NCBI GenBank assembly: GCA_017534885.1
Contig: JAFXVR010000013.1
Coordinates: forward strand, 36,260-100,259
Direction: 5' to 3'
Length of the DNA stretch: 64,000 nucleotides
Source: Clostridia bacterium
Lineage (GTDB): Bacteria > Bacillota > Clostridia > Christensenellales > Aristaeellaceae
A model generated the notes under the pieces. The model was not told the origin of the DNA, did no database searches, and worked only from the letters and a program-made list of their open reading frames with translations. Both the position numbers and the translations under genes were made by a program. This document shows, piece by piece, positions 36,939 to 45,867 of the stretch. How positions within the stretch are numbered: position 1 is the first letter of the stretch; every line of letters starts with the position of its first letter.

Positions 36939-36976
36939 AACAGCGGTTCCGTGGTATAGTAACAGCGGTTCCATGG
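36939..36976 (+). promoter_or_regulatory. Direct repeats around the DinB-gene -10 box
   Basis: AACAGCGGTTCCGTGG (36939-36954) and AACAGCGGTTCCATGG (36961-36976), 22 bp apart and flanking TATAGT (36955-36960). The two-turn spacing fits an operator pair over a promoter. The -35 (TTTTGG) is weak. Confidence 0.5.
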
Positions 36977-37010
36977 CGCGGCGGCCGGGCCGCTTTCGGG
37001 AGGGGACAAG

Positions 37011-37535
37011 ATGAATACCCTGTGCATGATCATCAAGGACATGGTGAAACCCAATTTCCTCAACATCAGAACATCCATCCGGACCTACGACCGGGACGCC
37101 CTGTGCTGCGGCGCGCCCTGCTGGCGGTGGGTCTACCACGCGCTCCACTCGGCGGACAAGTGGTTCATCAATCCCTGCGAATACGTCGAGCCGCCCTTTC
37201 ACGAGGAGGGCATGGACAACCCGGAAAACCCGACCTCCGTGGTGCTGACGGACGGGGAGCTCCTCGCCTACCTCGACCAGGTGGAACAGAAGACCTGCGC
37301 CTACCTGGACTCCCTGACGGACGACATGCTGTACGAATGCCCCGAAAACTGCGGGCGTACGCGGATGGAGCTGGTTCTGCGCCAGTTCCGCCACCTCTCC
37401 TTCCACACCGGCATGCTCAACGGCCAGACGGCTGTGGCCACGGGACAGTTCCCCATGTGGGTCTCCCAGGCGGATCAGTACGTGGACGACGGCGTGTTCT
37501 TCGGCAGATACCGCGGGGGGCAGACGACGAAATAG
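37011..37535 (+). CDS. DinB-family protein
   Basis: Four-helix-bundle protein of 174 residues of the DinB/YfiT-like superfamily. It has the histidine-bearing end RQFRHLSFHTGMLNGQ typical of the metal site, and an earlier WWVYHALHSADKWF-like helix with WVYHALHSADKW. Members are metal-binding and often thiol-transferase or stress-related; the substrate is unknown. GGGAGGGG precedes the ATG. It leads a run of small genes to 40763. Confidence 0.75.
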   Translation: MNTLCMIIKDMVKPNFLNIRTSIRTYDRDALCCGAPCWRWVYHALHSADKWFINPCEYVEPPFHEEGMDNPENPTSVVLTDGELLAYLDQVEQKTCAYLDSLTDDMLYECPENCGRTRMELVLRQFRHLSFHTGMLNGQTAVATGQFPMWVSQADQYVDDGVFFGRYRGGQTTK

Positions 37536-37609
37536 GGGCCGGCGGCGCGGGGAAAGGCTGCGCGGTCAGATAACGGCGGAGGAGACGAAACGGCGGAGGA
37601 GACGGAGAG

Positions 37610-38260
37610 ATGCTGGAAAAGATGGCGGACTTTTTCGCGGCCCGGGTGGAGGGCTATGACGAGCACATGCGCCGCGAGGTGGAGGAGGACTCGGCCTTCT
37701 ACGCATACACAGCCTCCCTGCTGCCGGGCGCGGAAGGGGCGCAGATCCTTGACCTGGGCTGCGGCACGGGGCTGGAGCTGGAGGCCTATTTCGCCCTGAA
37801 CAGCCGGGCGAAGGTCACGGGCATCGACCTGACCCGGGAGATGCTGGACGCGCTGCGTGCGAAATTCCCCGACCGGGAGCTGACGCTGATCTGCGGCTCC
37901 TATTTTGACGTGCCCCTGGGTGAGGATGTCTATGACGCGGCGGTCTCGGTGGAATCGCTGCACCATTTCCCGGCGGAAATGAAGCTGAAGCTGTACCGGA
38001 TGCTGCACGCGGCGCTGAAGGACGGGGGCTGCTTTGTGCTGACGGATTATTTCGCCGAATCGGAGGCGGAGGAGGCGGTGTACTTCCGCAATCTGGAGGC
38101 CCTCAAAAAAGCGCAGGGCATCCCGGAGGGCGTGTTCTGCCATTACGACACGCCGCTGACCGTGGCGCACGAGACGGCGGTGCTGAGGCAGGCGGGCTTT
38201 GCCGATGTGCGGCTGATGAAAGAGTGGGGCAGCACCTCGACCCTGCTGGCGGTCCGGTGA
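37610..38260 (+). CDS. Class I SAM-dependent methyltransferase
   Basis: 216-residue Rossmann methyltransferase. Motif I ILDLGCGTGLELE, motif II VTGIDLTREML, post-motif SVESLHHFPAE, which matches the UbiE/small-molecule methyltransferase group. Substrate not predictable. GGAGGAGACGGAGAG before the ATG. 29 bases separate it from the membrane-protein gene. Confidence 0.85.
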   Translation: MLEKMADFFAARVEGYDEHMRREVEEDSAFYAYTASLLPGAEGAQILDLGCGTGLELEAYFALNSRAKVTGIDLTREMLDALRAKFPDRELTLICGSYFDVPLGEDVYDAAVSVESLHHFPAEMKLKLYRMLHAALKDGGCFVLTDYFAESEAEEAVYFRNLEALKKAQGIPEGVFCHYDTPLTVAHETAVLRQAGFADVRLMKEWGSTSTLLAVR

Positions 38261-38289
38261 GCATTGACTTTGGAAAGGACGGGACTGAT

Positions 38290-38901
38290 ATGAACCGGCT
38301 GATCGCGCGGATTGGCGCGGGCATCGTGACCGTGACGGTCTTCCTGTTTGCGGTCTGCCTGATCACAGGCTTTACCTTTGGCTCCTACCTGGTGTGCATG
38401 TTCCTTCCGCTGGGCTACATCATGATGGCCGAGGGACTGCGGTGCGAGGCCGCTCAGGACAGGCAGGCGGCCGCGGGCGTGGGCATGGCGCTGGCTGCCG
38501 TCTACGCGGTGCTGATCCTCCTGGTGTACTTTGCCCAGACGACCAGCGTCCGCCTCGGCTCCCTGAGCGCGGAGGCGCTGAGCATCCTCGACTTCAGACG
38601 GGGCGGGCTGATCTTCAACTATGACCTGCTGGGCTACGGCATGATGGCGCTTTCGACCTTCTTCATCGGCCTGTCCATGCAGCCGGGAAACAGGGCCGAC
38701 CGGTGGCTGAAGGCCCTGATGATGATCCACGGGGGTTTCTTTGCCGGCTGCTTTGTGATGCCCATGACGGGCGTGATCAGCGCCATGGCGGACGGGAACA
38801 CCAGCAGCGGCGGCGTGATCGCCCTCGTCGCGTGGTGCGCCTACTTCCTGCCCATCGGCATCCTCGCCTTCAGGCACTTCGGAAGAGGAGGAAAAGCATG
38901 A
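38290..38901 (+). CDS. Six-helix membrane protein, unknown
   Basis: 203 residues, about six hydrophobic segments, no family recognised. ATG at 38290 is preceded by AAAGGAC; the frame from 38224 overlaps the methyltransferase gene and is rejected. Its stop overlaps the start of the next gene (ATGA), so it is coupled to the double acetyltransferase. Confidence 0.7.
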   Translation: MNRLIARIGAGIVTVTVFLFAVCLITGFTFGSYLVCMFLPLGYIMMAEGLRCEAAQDRQAAAGVGMALAAVYAVLILLVYFAQTTSVRLGSLSAEALSILDFRRGGLIFNYDLLGYGMMALSTFFIGLSMQPGNRADRWLKALMMIHGGFFAGCFVMPMTGVISAMADGNTSSGGVIALVAWCAYFLPIGILAFRHFGRGGKA

Positions 38902-39875
38902 GGATTCATCACGGAGACCTGCTGATCCGCGATGCCGGCGAAGGCGACTGCCCACAGCTGGCGGCCTGGTGGAACGACGGCGCGGTGATGGCTCACGCGG
39001 GCTTCCCGAAGGGGCTGGGCACCACGGCGGAGGAGATCGCAAAGCAGATTGCGGCGGACAGCGACGAGACCCGGCGGAGGCTGATCCTCGAATACCAGGC
39101 GCGGCCCATCGGGGAGATGAGCTATACCGTCCTCGGGGACGGCTCGGCGGAGATCGGCATCAAGATCTGCGAAAAGGCATATCAGGAGATGGGGCTGGGG
39201 CGGAAAGCCCTGAGCCTGCTCATCCGCGGGCTGTTCGCCCGGGGGATCAAAAGGATCGTCCTGGACACGAATCTGAACAACCTGCGGGCCCAGCACGTCT
39301 ATGAAAAACTGGGCTTCCGGAAGCTCAGGGTCAACATCGACTCCTGGCGCAATCAGCTGGGTGAGCTGCAGTCCTCGGTGGACTACGAGCTGCGGCCGGA
39401 GGATTTCAGGGATTATTCCGGGGCAGCGGGCCTGCGCTTTCTCCCCCTCCGGGAACAGCCTGAGCTGCTGGACAACGCCGCGAAGTGGTTTCACAGCAAA
39501 TGGGGCGTACCGGAGACGGCCTACCGGGAATGCATGGAGGCTTACCTGGCGGGCGAAACGGAATACGGCTGGTACCTCTGCCTGGCGGGGGAGGCTATCG
39601 CCGGGGGACTGGGCGTGATCGAAAACGATTCCCATGACCGGAAGGATCTGGCGCCCAATGTCTGCGCCGTGTACACGGAGGAAGCCTTCCGGGGGCAGGG
39701 GATCGCCGGAAAGCTGCTGAACCTGGCGGTGGAGGACATGCGGAGCAAGGGCGTTTCGCCCCTGTACCTGCTGACCGACCACACGGGCTTCTACGAGCGG
39801 TACGGCTGGGACTTCCTCTGCATGGCGCAGGGGGACGGCGAGCCAAATCTCTCCCGGGTCTACATCCACAGATAA
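38898..39875 (+). CDS. Tandem GNAT N-acetyltransferase
   Basis: 325 residues made of two GNAT domains. Domain 1 (1-165) is RimJ/RimL- or aminoglycoside-6'-acetyltransferase-like, with EIGIKICEKAYQEMGLGRKAL for acetyl-CoA and NNLRAQHVYEKLGF. Domain 2 (about 175-325) has AVYTEEAFRGQGIAGKLL and YLLTDHTGFYERYGWDF. Both CoA loops look intact (Q/GxGxG/A). Such domains are usually separate genes. AGGAGG before ATG at 38898. The acyl acceptor is unknown; a small amine or antibiotic is plausible, and an EamA exporter lies next. Confidence 0.82.
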   Translation: MRIHHGDLLIRDAGEGDCPQLAAWWNDGAVMAHAGFPKGLGTTAEEIAKQIAADSDETRRRLILEYQARPIGEMSYTVLGDGSAEIGIKICEKAYQEMGLGRKALSLLIRGLFARGIKRIVLDTNLNNLRAQHVYEKLGFRKLRVNIDSWRNQLGELQSSVDYELRPEDFRDYSGAAGLRFLPLREQPELLDNAAKWFHSKWGVPETAYRECMEAYLAGETEYGWYLCLAGEAIAGGLGVIENDSHDRKDLAPNVCAVYTEEAFRGQGIAGKLLNLAVEDMRSKGVSPLYLLTDHTGFYERYGWDFLCMAQGDGEPNLSRVYIHR

Positions 39876-39893
39876 AAAGACAGGATGCAGGAT

Positions 39894-40763
39894 ATGAAGC
39901 AATCGGCAAACGACCGCCGGCCGGTGTGGATGATGGTCTCATCCATGCTGATTTTCGGCACCATCGGCGTGTTCCGCAGATCCATCCCCCTGTCCTCGGC
40001 CTTCCTGGCCTTTGCCCGGGGTCTCATCGGCGGCCTGTTCATCCTCCTGTACAGCCGCCTGAGGCGCGGCAGAGCGGAAAACAGGCTGCCGGGGCGGACG
40101 CTGGCCCTGCTGGCGCTGACCGGCGCGCTGATCGGCGTCAACTGGATGCTGCTCTTCGAGGCCTTCAACCACACCACCGTGGCCGTCGCCACTCTCTGTT
40201 ACTACATGGAGCCGACGCTGGTGATGCTGTTCTCCCCCCTGTTCTTTCACGAGAAGCTGACCGCGAGGAAGAAGGTCTGCGCGGCCGTCGCCCTTCTGGG
40301 CATGGCGCTGGTGTCCGGGGTGACCGGCGGGCCGGGGGAAGGCGGATTCACAGGTGTGCTGCTGGGACTGGGGGCGGCGGTGATCTACGCGGCAGTGGTC
40401 ATCCTGAACAAGCGCATCGCGGGGGTTGACGCTGACCGGAAGACCACGGTGCAGCTGCTCTGCGCCGGGCTGGTCATGGCGCCCTATCTGCTTTGGACCG
40501 GCGGCTTTGAGGGCCTGGCCTTTACGCCGTCCTCCCTCGCCCTGCTGCTCCTGGTGGGGGTGGTGCACACGGGCCTCGCCTATGTGCTGTACTTCGGGAG
40601 CATCGAGGGGCTGAAGGCCCAGTCCGTGGCCATGCTCAGCTATATCGATCCCGTCTCCGCCCTGCTCTTTTCCGCTCTGCTGCTCCGGGAGCCCCTGAGC
40701 CCGCTGAATCTCCTCGGCGCGGTGATGATCCTCGGCTCGGCAATCGTCGCGGAGGGCCATTGA
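39894..40763 (+). CDS. EamA/DMT-family transporter
   Basis: Drug/metabolite exporter of 289 residues with about ten membrane helices in two EamA repeats ([23 protein letters not shown] and the second ending [20 protein letters not shown]). ATG at 39894 has AGGA 8 bases upstream; the ATG at 39885 overlaps that site. 18 bases after the acetyltransferase. Its stop codon overlaps the rubredoxin -35 box. Substrate unknown. Confidence 0.85.
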   Translation: MKQSANDRRPVWMMVSSMLIFGTIGVFRRSIPLSSAFLAFARGLIGGLFILLYSRLRRGRAENRLPGRTLALLALTGALIGVNWMLLFEAFNHTTVAVATLCYYMEPTLVMLFSPLFFHEKLTARKKVCAAVALLGMALVSGVTGGPGEGGFTGVLLGLGAAVIYAAVVILNKRIAGVDADRKTTVQLLCAGLVMAPYLLWTGGFEGLAFTPSSLALLLLVGVVHTGLAYVLYFGSIEGLKAQSVAMLSYIDPVSALLFSALLLREPLSPLNLLGAVMILGSAIVAEGH

Positions 40764-40788
40764 CTTTTTCCCTTTCTCATGCTATTGT
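40760..40788 (+). promoter_or_regulatory. Rubredoxin promoter overlapping a stop codon
   Basis: TTGACT (40760-40765), 17-bp spacer, TATTGT (40783-40788). The TGA of the -35 box is the exporter's stop. Confidence 0.7.
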
Positions 40789-40830
40789 TGCATCAGCAAG
40801 CGGCAAACGCCGCTGAAAGGAGGATATGTC

Positions 40831-40989
40831 ATGGAGAAGTGGGAATGCCCCTGCGGTTATGTGTATGATCCCGAGGCGGGCGATCCGGACAGCGGCATCG
40901 CGCCCGGCACCGCCTTTGAGGACATCCCCGAGGACTGGGTCTGCCCCGTGTGCGGCCTGGGCAAGGAAGAGTTCACCAAGGTCGGCTGA
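40831..40989 (+). CDS. Rubredoxin
   Basis: 52-residue iron protein with the two knuckles [13 protein letters not shown] and [11 protein letters not shown] (Cys4 Fe site, CxxC; the first reads C-P-C-G with cysteines two apart, i.e. ECPCGY). Normal rubredoxins have CxxCGY, and here the reading [13 protein letters not shown] gives C6 and C8. This shortened first knuckle is odd and worth checking; the sequence as given has no room for another residue. Electron carrier in anaerobic oxidative-stress defence. AGGAGG before ATG, own promoter and terminator. Confidence 0.9.
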   Translation: MEKWECPCGYVYDPEAGDPDSGIAPGTAFEDIPEDWVCPVCGLGKEEFTKVG

Positions 40990-40996
40990 AGCCGAA

Positions 40997-41020
40997 GCCC
41001 CGCCATGCGCGGGGTTTTTT
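40997..41020 (+). terminator. Terminator after rubredoxin
   Basis: Stem CCCCGC with GCGGGG, 5-base loop, six T. Confidence 0.9.
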
Positions 41021-41040
41021 GTTTTGCACCAACTTTCTCC

Positions 41041-41069
41041 TTGACAAACACAGACGGATGTGGTTTAAT
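41041..41069 (+). promoter_or_regulatory. Promoter of the XRE-cupin/pot locus
   Basis: TTGACA (41041-41046), 17-bp spacer, TTTAAT (41064-41069). Confidence 0.88.
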
Positions 41070-41084
41070 GATCTTCGCCCGGAA

Positions 41085-41136
41085 GTTTAGAAATTCTAAA
41101 CCTGGCACTGCGCCGGACGGTTTAGTTTTACTAAAC
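41085..41136. promoter_or_regulatory. Two GTTTAG-N5-CTAAAC operators
   Basis: GTTTAGAAATTCTAAAC at 41085-41101 is a perfect palindrome. GTTTAGTTTTACTAAAC at 41120-41136 has the same half-sites. They lie 35 bp centre to centre, directly after the -10 box, so bound protein would block transcription start. A further GC-rich inverted repeat (CGCCGGACG/CGTCCGGCG) encloses the second site. The adjacent XRE-cupin protein is the obvious binder. Confidence 0.88.
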
Positions 41137-41178
41137 GGATGCGTCCGGCGGGATCGATTTCCGAAAGGGGGGACCGGG

Positions 41179-41721
41179 ATGGACATTGGACTGAAGCTGA
41201 GGCAATTGCGGCAGCAGCGCGGGCTGACACAGGAGGAGCTGGCGGACCGCTGTGAGCTGAGCAAGGGATTCATCTCCCAGGTGGAGCGCAACCTGGCGTC
41301 CCCCTCCATCGCCACGCTGACTGATCTGCTGGAGTGCCTGGGCGTGAGCCTGGCGGCCTTTTTCTCGGAGAAGACAGACGAGAAAACCGTGTTCGCGCCC
41401 GAGGACATGTTTGAGAAGGCCGACGAGGAGACCCTGCGCGGCACGGTGACCTGGCTGGTGCCGGACGCCCAGAAGAACGAGATGGAGCCTATCCTGCTGA
41501 CCCTGGGCCCCGGCGGCGAGAGCTGGCGCTATCCGCCATCGGAGGGGGAGGAGTTCGGCTATGTGCTCTCCGGCAGCGTCTTCCTGATCCGGGGCGCCGA
41601 CAAGACCCGGGTAAAGGCCGGCTGCAGCTTCTGCCTGCATCCGCGGGAAGAGCACTACCTCAAGAATGCGGGCAAGTCGGCGGCGAAGATCCTGTGGGTT
41701 TCAACACCGCCATCGTTTTGA
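41179..41721 (+). CDS. XRE-family regulator with cupin domain
   Basis: 180-residue repressor: N-terminal helix-turn-helix (LRQLRQQRGLTQEELADRC, then SKGFISQVERN) and a C-terminal cupin (near 110-175, GEEFGYVLSGSVFLI and HPREEHYLKNAG). Proteins of this design often sense polyamines or related small molecules (PuuR type). Located just upstream of potABCD, with two palindromes in its promoter, so it probably controls itself and the transporter. ATG at 41179 follows AAAGGGGGG; the frame upstream covers the operators. Confidence 0.88.
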   Translation: MDIGLKLRQLRQQRGLTQEELADRCELSKGFISQVERNLASPSIATLTDLLECLGVSLAAFFSEKTDEKTVFAPEDMFEKADEETLRGTVTWLVPDAQKNEMEPILLTLGPGGESWRYPPSEGEEFGYVLSGSVFLIRGADKTRVKAGCSFCLHPREEHYLKNAGKSAAKILWVSTPPSF

Positions 41722-41790
41722 GGGTTTCGCGCCTGCGGGCGTGATAAGGGGGGCTTTGCGGCCGCCCCCCTTAACCCCCTTCGCACCGCA
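41722..41790 (+). repeat. GC-rich hairpin repeat family 2, copy b
   Basis: GGGTTTCGCGCCTGCGGGCG, then stem AAGGGGGGC with GCCCCCCTT and CCCCCTTCGC. It lies between the regulator and potA. The stem has no U-run after it, so it may attenuate or protect mRNA rather than terminate. Confidence 0.8.
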
Positions 41791-41839
41791 TCCCTTACTT
41801 CAATGGCAGCATTGAATACTTACCGATGGAGGGACGGCC

Positions 41840-42911
<1,072 letters not shown>

Positions 42912-42922
<11 letters not shown>

Positions 42923-43904
42923 CTCGTCCATGCCCTGGTGGAGCTATCTGCTGATGGGCGCGGGACTGCTGGCCTTCATCGCGCTGGTGGCGCAATCCAT
43001 CTGGCGCCACCGGGGCGTGCACCGCTCCCTCTTCGCCTCGCCCTACACCCTGTGGATGATCGTCTTCACCGTGCTGCCGGTGGTGCTCATCGCCTACTAC
43101 GCCTTCACCGACAGCGCCGGCGGCTTCACCTTAGACAACTTCCGCGCCTTCTGGGATTCCAACCACCTGATGCGCGAGCAGCTGCGCTCCGCGGCCGGCG
43201 ATGAGGTGGCGGCCACTGTGGTGCGGGGCTCCGTCAACATCGATACCCTGGTCTACTCCCTGTGGATGGCCTTCCTGTGCACGGCCATCTGCCTGCTGCT
43301 GGGCTATCCCGCCGCCCTCTTCATGGCGGACCGGCAGATGAAGCTGGGAGCCACCATCGTGGTACTCTTCATCATCCCCATGTGGATGAACTTCCTGCTG
43401 CGCACCATCGCCTGGATGAGCCTGCTGGAGGACACGGGCCTCATCAACCAGCTGCTGGAGGCCATGGGCCTGGGGAAGCGGCAGCTGCTGTACAACCAGG
43501 GCGCGGTGCTCCTGGGCATGATCTACAACTTCCTGCCCTTCATGGTCTTCCCCATCTACACCTCCCTGAGCAAGCTGGATCCCCGCCTGTCCGAAGCCGC
43601 GGCCGACCTGGGCTGCAACAGCTGGCGGACGCTGTACAAGGTCATCATGCCCCTGTCCATCCCGGGCGTGATCTCGGGCATCACCATGGTGTTCATGCCC
43701 TCGGTCACCACCTTCTTCATCCCCCGGGTGCTGGGCGGCGGCCATACCCAGATGTTCGGCGACCTGATCGAGGCGAAGTTCCTCACCGAGGGCAACTGGA
43801 ATGTGGGCTCAGCCCTGTCCCTGGTGATGATGCTGCTCATCCTCATCTCCCTGTCCATCCTGCGCAAGGCTGATCCCAACGGGGAAGGAGGCGGTATCGC
43901 GTGA
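42912..43904 (+). CDS. potB: Polyamine ABC transporter permease PotB
   Basis: 330 residues, six membrane helices and the permease EAA loop ([21 protein letters not shown]). The start is GTG at 42912 with AAGGAGG 8 bases upstream, inside the potA end. A periplasm-facing segment of about 50 residues after helix 1 ([18 protein letters not shown]) matches PotB proteins. Ends 4 bases into potC. Confidence 0.92.
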
Positions 43905-44665
43905 CCAAGGTGCTCAAGCGCATTTACCTGGGGCTGATCCTGATCTTCCTGTACATGCCCATCGCGGTGCTGATCGTCCAGTCCTTCAACGCGGGCAAGA
44001 GCCGCGCCAAGTGGGAGGGCGTCTCCCTGCACTGGTACATCGACCTGTTCAACAACACGGCCATCATGAACGCCCTGTGGGTCACCCTGTCCGTGGCCCT
44101 GCTGGCCACCATCGTGTCCACGGTCATCGGCACCCTGGCCGCCATCGGCATCCATTCCATGCGGAAGCGGCCCCAGGCCATGATGATGACCCTGACCAAC
44201 CTGCCCAACACCATGCCGGACATCGTGACCGGCATCTCCCTGATGCTGCTTTTCATCTTCACCCAGGTGGACCGCGGCTACGTGACCATGCTCCTGGCGC
44301 ACATCACCTTCGACACGCCCTATGTGATCCTCTCGGTGCTGCCCAAGCTGAAGCAGATGAACAAGCACACCTATGAGGCCGCCCTCGACCTGGGCGCGAC
44401 GCCCCGGTACGCGCTGCTCCACGTGCTGATCCCCGAGTGCAAGCAGGGCATCGTCACCGGCGCGCTGCTGGCCTTCACCCTCTCCCTGGACGACTTCACC
44501 GTGTCCTACTTCACCACCAGCCCGCTGGTGCAGAACCTCTCCACCCTGATCTACTCGGCCACCAAGCTGGGCATCACACCCATCTACTACGCCCTGTCCG
44601 CCCTGATGTTCGTGGTGCTGCTGCTGCTCCTGCTGGCTGTCAACCGCAGGACGCAGGAAAACTAA
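43901..44665 (+). CDS. potC: Polyamine ABC transporter permease PotC
   Basis: 254 residues, six helices, EAA loop YEAALDLGATPRYALLHVLIP. GTG start overlapping the potB stop (GTGA), with GGAAGGAGG upstream. It pairs with PotB to form the membrane channel. Confidence 0.92.
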   Translation: MTKVLKRIYLGLILIFLYMPIAVLIVQSFNAGKSRAKWEGVSLHWYIDLFNNTAIMNALWVTLSVALLATIVSTVIGTLAAIGIHSMRKRPQAMMMTLTNLPNTMPDIVTGISLMLLFIFTQVDRGYVTMLLAHITFDTPYVILSVLPKLKQMNKHTYEAALDLGATPRYALLHVLIPECKQGIVTGALLAFTLSLDDFTVSYFTTSPLVQNLSTLIYSATKLGITPIYYALSALMFVVLLLLLLAVNRRTQEN

Positions 44666-44680
44666 GAGGAGGTATGTCCC

Positions 44681-45727
44681 ATGAAAAAGCTGATTGCCGC
44701 CCTGCTGCTCATCGCCCTGCTGCTGCCCGCCGCCGCCCTGGCTGACGGTGTGGTGAACGTGTACAACTGGTTCGACTACATCGACGAGAGCGTGCTGGAG
44801 CAGTTCGAGGAAGAGACCGGCATCCACGTCAACTACATGAACTTCACCACCAACGAGGACATGCTGGTGATGGTGGAGGCCAACCCGGGCGCCATCGACG
44901 TGGTCTTCCCCTCGGAATACTGCGTGCAGCGCCTGCTGAACAAGGGCCTGCTGATGGAGCTGGACTTCAGCCGCATCCCCAACTTCAGCCAGATCGCCGC
45001 TAACCTCCTCGATCCCTCCTACGACCCCGGCAACGCCCACTCCGTGCCCTACATGTGGGGCACCTTGGGCATCCTGTACAACAAGGAGCTGGTGGACGAG
45101 GCGGACGTCAGCACCTGGGGCGTGCTGTGGAACGAGAAGTACAAGGGTCAGGTGCTGATGATGGACTCCATCCGCGACGGCATGGGTCTGGCGCTGAAGT
45201 ACCTGGGCTACTCCATGAATTCCACCGATTACACCCAGCTCCGCGCCGCCACCGACCTGCTGATTCAGCAGAAGACCTCCGGCATGGTCAAGTCCTATGG
45301 CCTGGATGAGTTCAAGGACAAGATGGTGGCCGGCGAGGCCGCCCTGGCCGTGGTCTACTCCGGCGACGCCCAGTATGCCATCGACCTGGACGAGGAGGGC
45401 CGCCTGGCCTACGCCATCCCCGAGGAGGGCTCCAACATCTGGGTGGACTGCGCCGTGATCCCCGCCGCCGCCCGCAATGTGGACAACGCCTACGCCTTCA
45501 TCGACTTCCTCTGCCGCCCCGACGTCGCCCGGAAGAACGTGGAGGAGATCTGGTACTGCTCCGTCAACACCGGCGCCATCGAGCTGCTGGGCGAGGAGTA
45601 CGCCTCCCTGTACGTCCTCAACCCCAGCGAGGACATCCGCGCGCGCCTGGAGTACTACAACGACCTGGACGCCACCTGGCTGACCGTCTACAACACCCTC
45701 TGGCAGGAAGTCAAGCAGGCGAACTGA
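44681..45727 (+). CDS. potD: Polyamine-binding protein PotD
   Basis: Extracytoplasmic binding protein of 348 residues: signal peptide MKKLIAALLLIALLLPAAALA, then VVNVYNWFDYIDESVLEQFEE, the PotD start. There is no lipobox cysteine, unusual for a Gram-positive binding protein, which would normally be lipid-anchored. Conserved acidic and aromatic residues of the polyamine site (YNWFDY, PYMWGT) are present. AGAGGAGG before ATG. A terminator ends the operon. Confidence 0.9.
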   Translation: MKKLIAALLLIALLLPAAALADGVVNVYNWFDYIDESVLEQFEEETGIHVNYMNFTTNEDMLVMVEANPGAIDVVFPSEYCVQRLLNKGLLMELDFSRIPNFSQIAANLLDPSYDPGNAHSVPYMWGTLGILYNKELVDEADVSTWGVLWNEKYKGQVLMMDSIRDGMGLALKYLGYSMNSTDYTQLRAATDLLIQQKTSGMVKSYGLDEFKDKMVAGEAALAVVYSGDAQYAIDLDEEGRLAYAIPEEGSNIWVDCAVIPAAARNVDNAYAFIDFLCRPDVARKNVEEIWYCSVNTGAIELLGEEYASLYVLNPSEDIRARLEYYNDLDATWLTVYNTLWQEVKQAN

Positions 45728-45747
45728 ACGACAAAACAACACACTTG

Positions 45748-45768
45748 CCGCCTTCGGGCGGCTTTTTT
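45748..45768 (+). terminator. Terminator of the pot operon
   Basis: Stem GCCGCC with GGCGGC, loop TTCG, then TTTTTT. Confidence 0.9.
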
Positions 45769-45777
45769 CAATGACAG

Positions 45778-45806
45778 GTGACAAGCACAAAAAAAGGGTG
45801 TATAAT
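45778..45806 (+). promoter_or_regulatory. Promoter of the caspase-like protein
   Basis: GTGACA (45778-45783), 17-bp spacer, TATAAT (45801-45806). Confidence 0.82.
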
Positions 45807-45867
45807 ACCCCTGTCAGAAACCAATCAGCCGCGCAGGGAAGCGCGCATCCACAAGGAGGGATTCTTC

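Noticed and set aside
43556..45790. 744-residue minus-strand frame across potB-potD
   Set aside because: Covers three well-defined transporter genes and starts inside a terminator.
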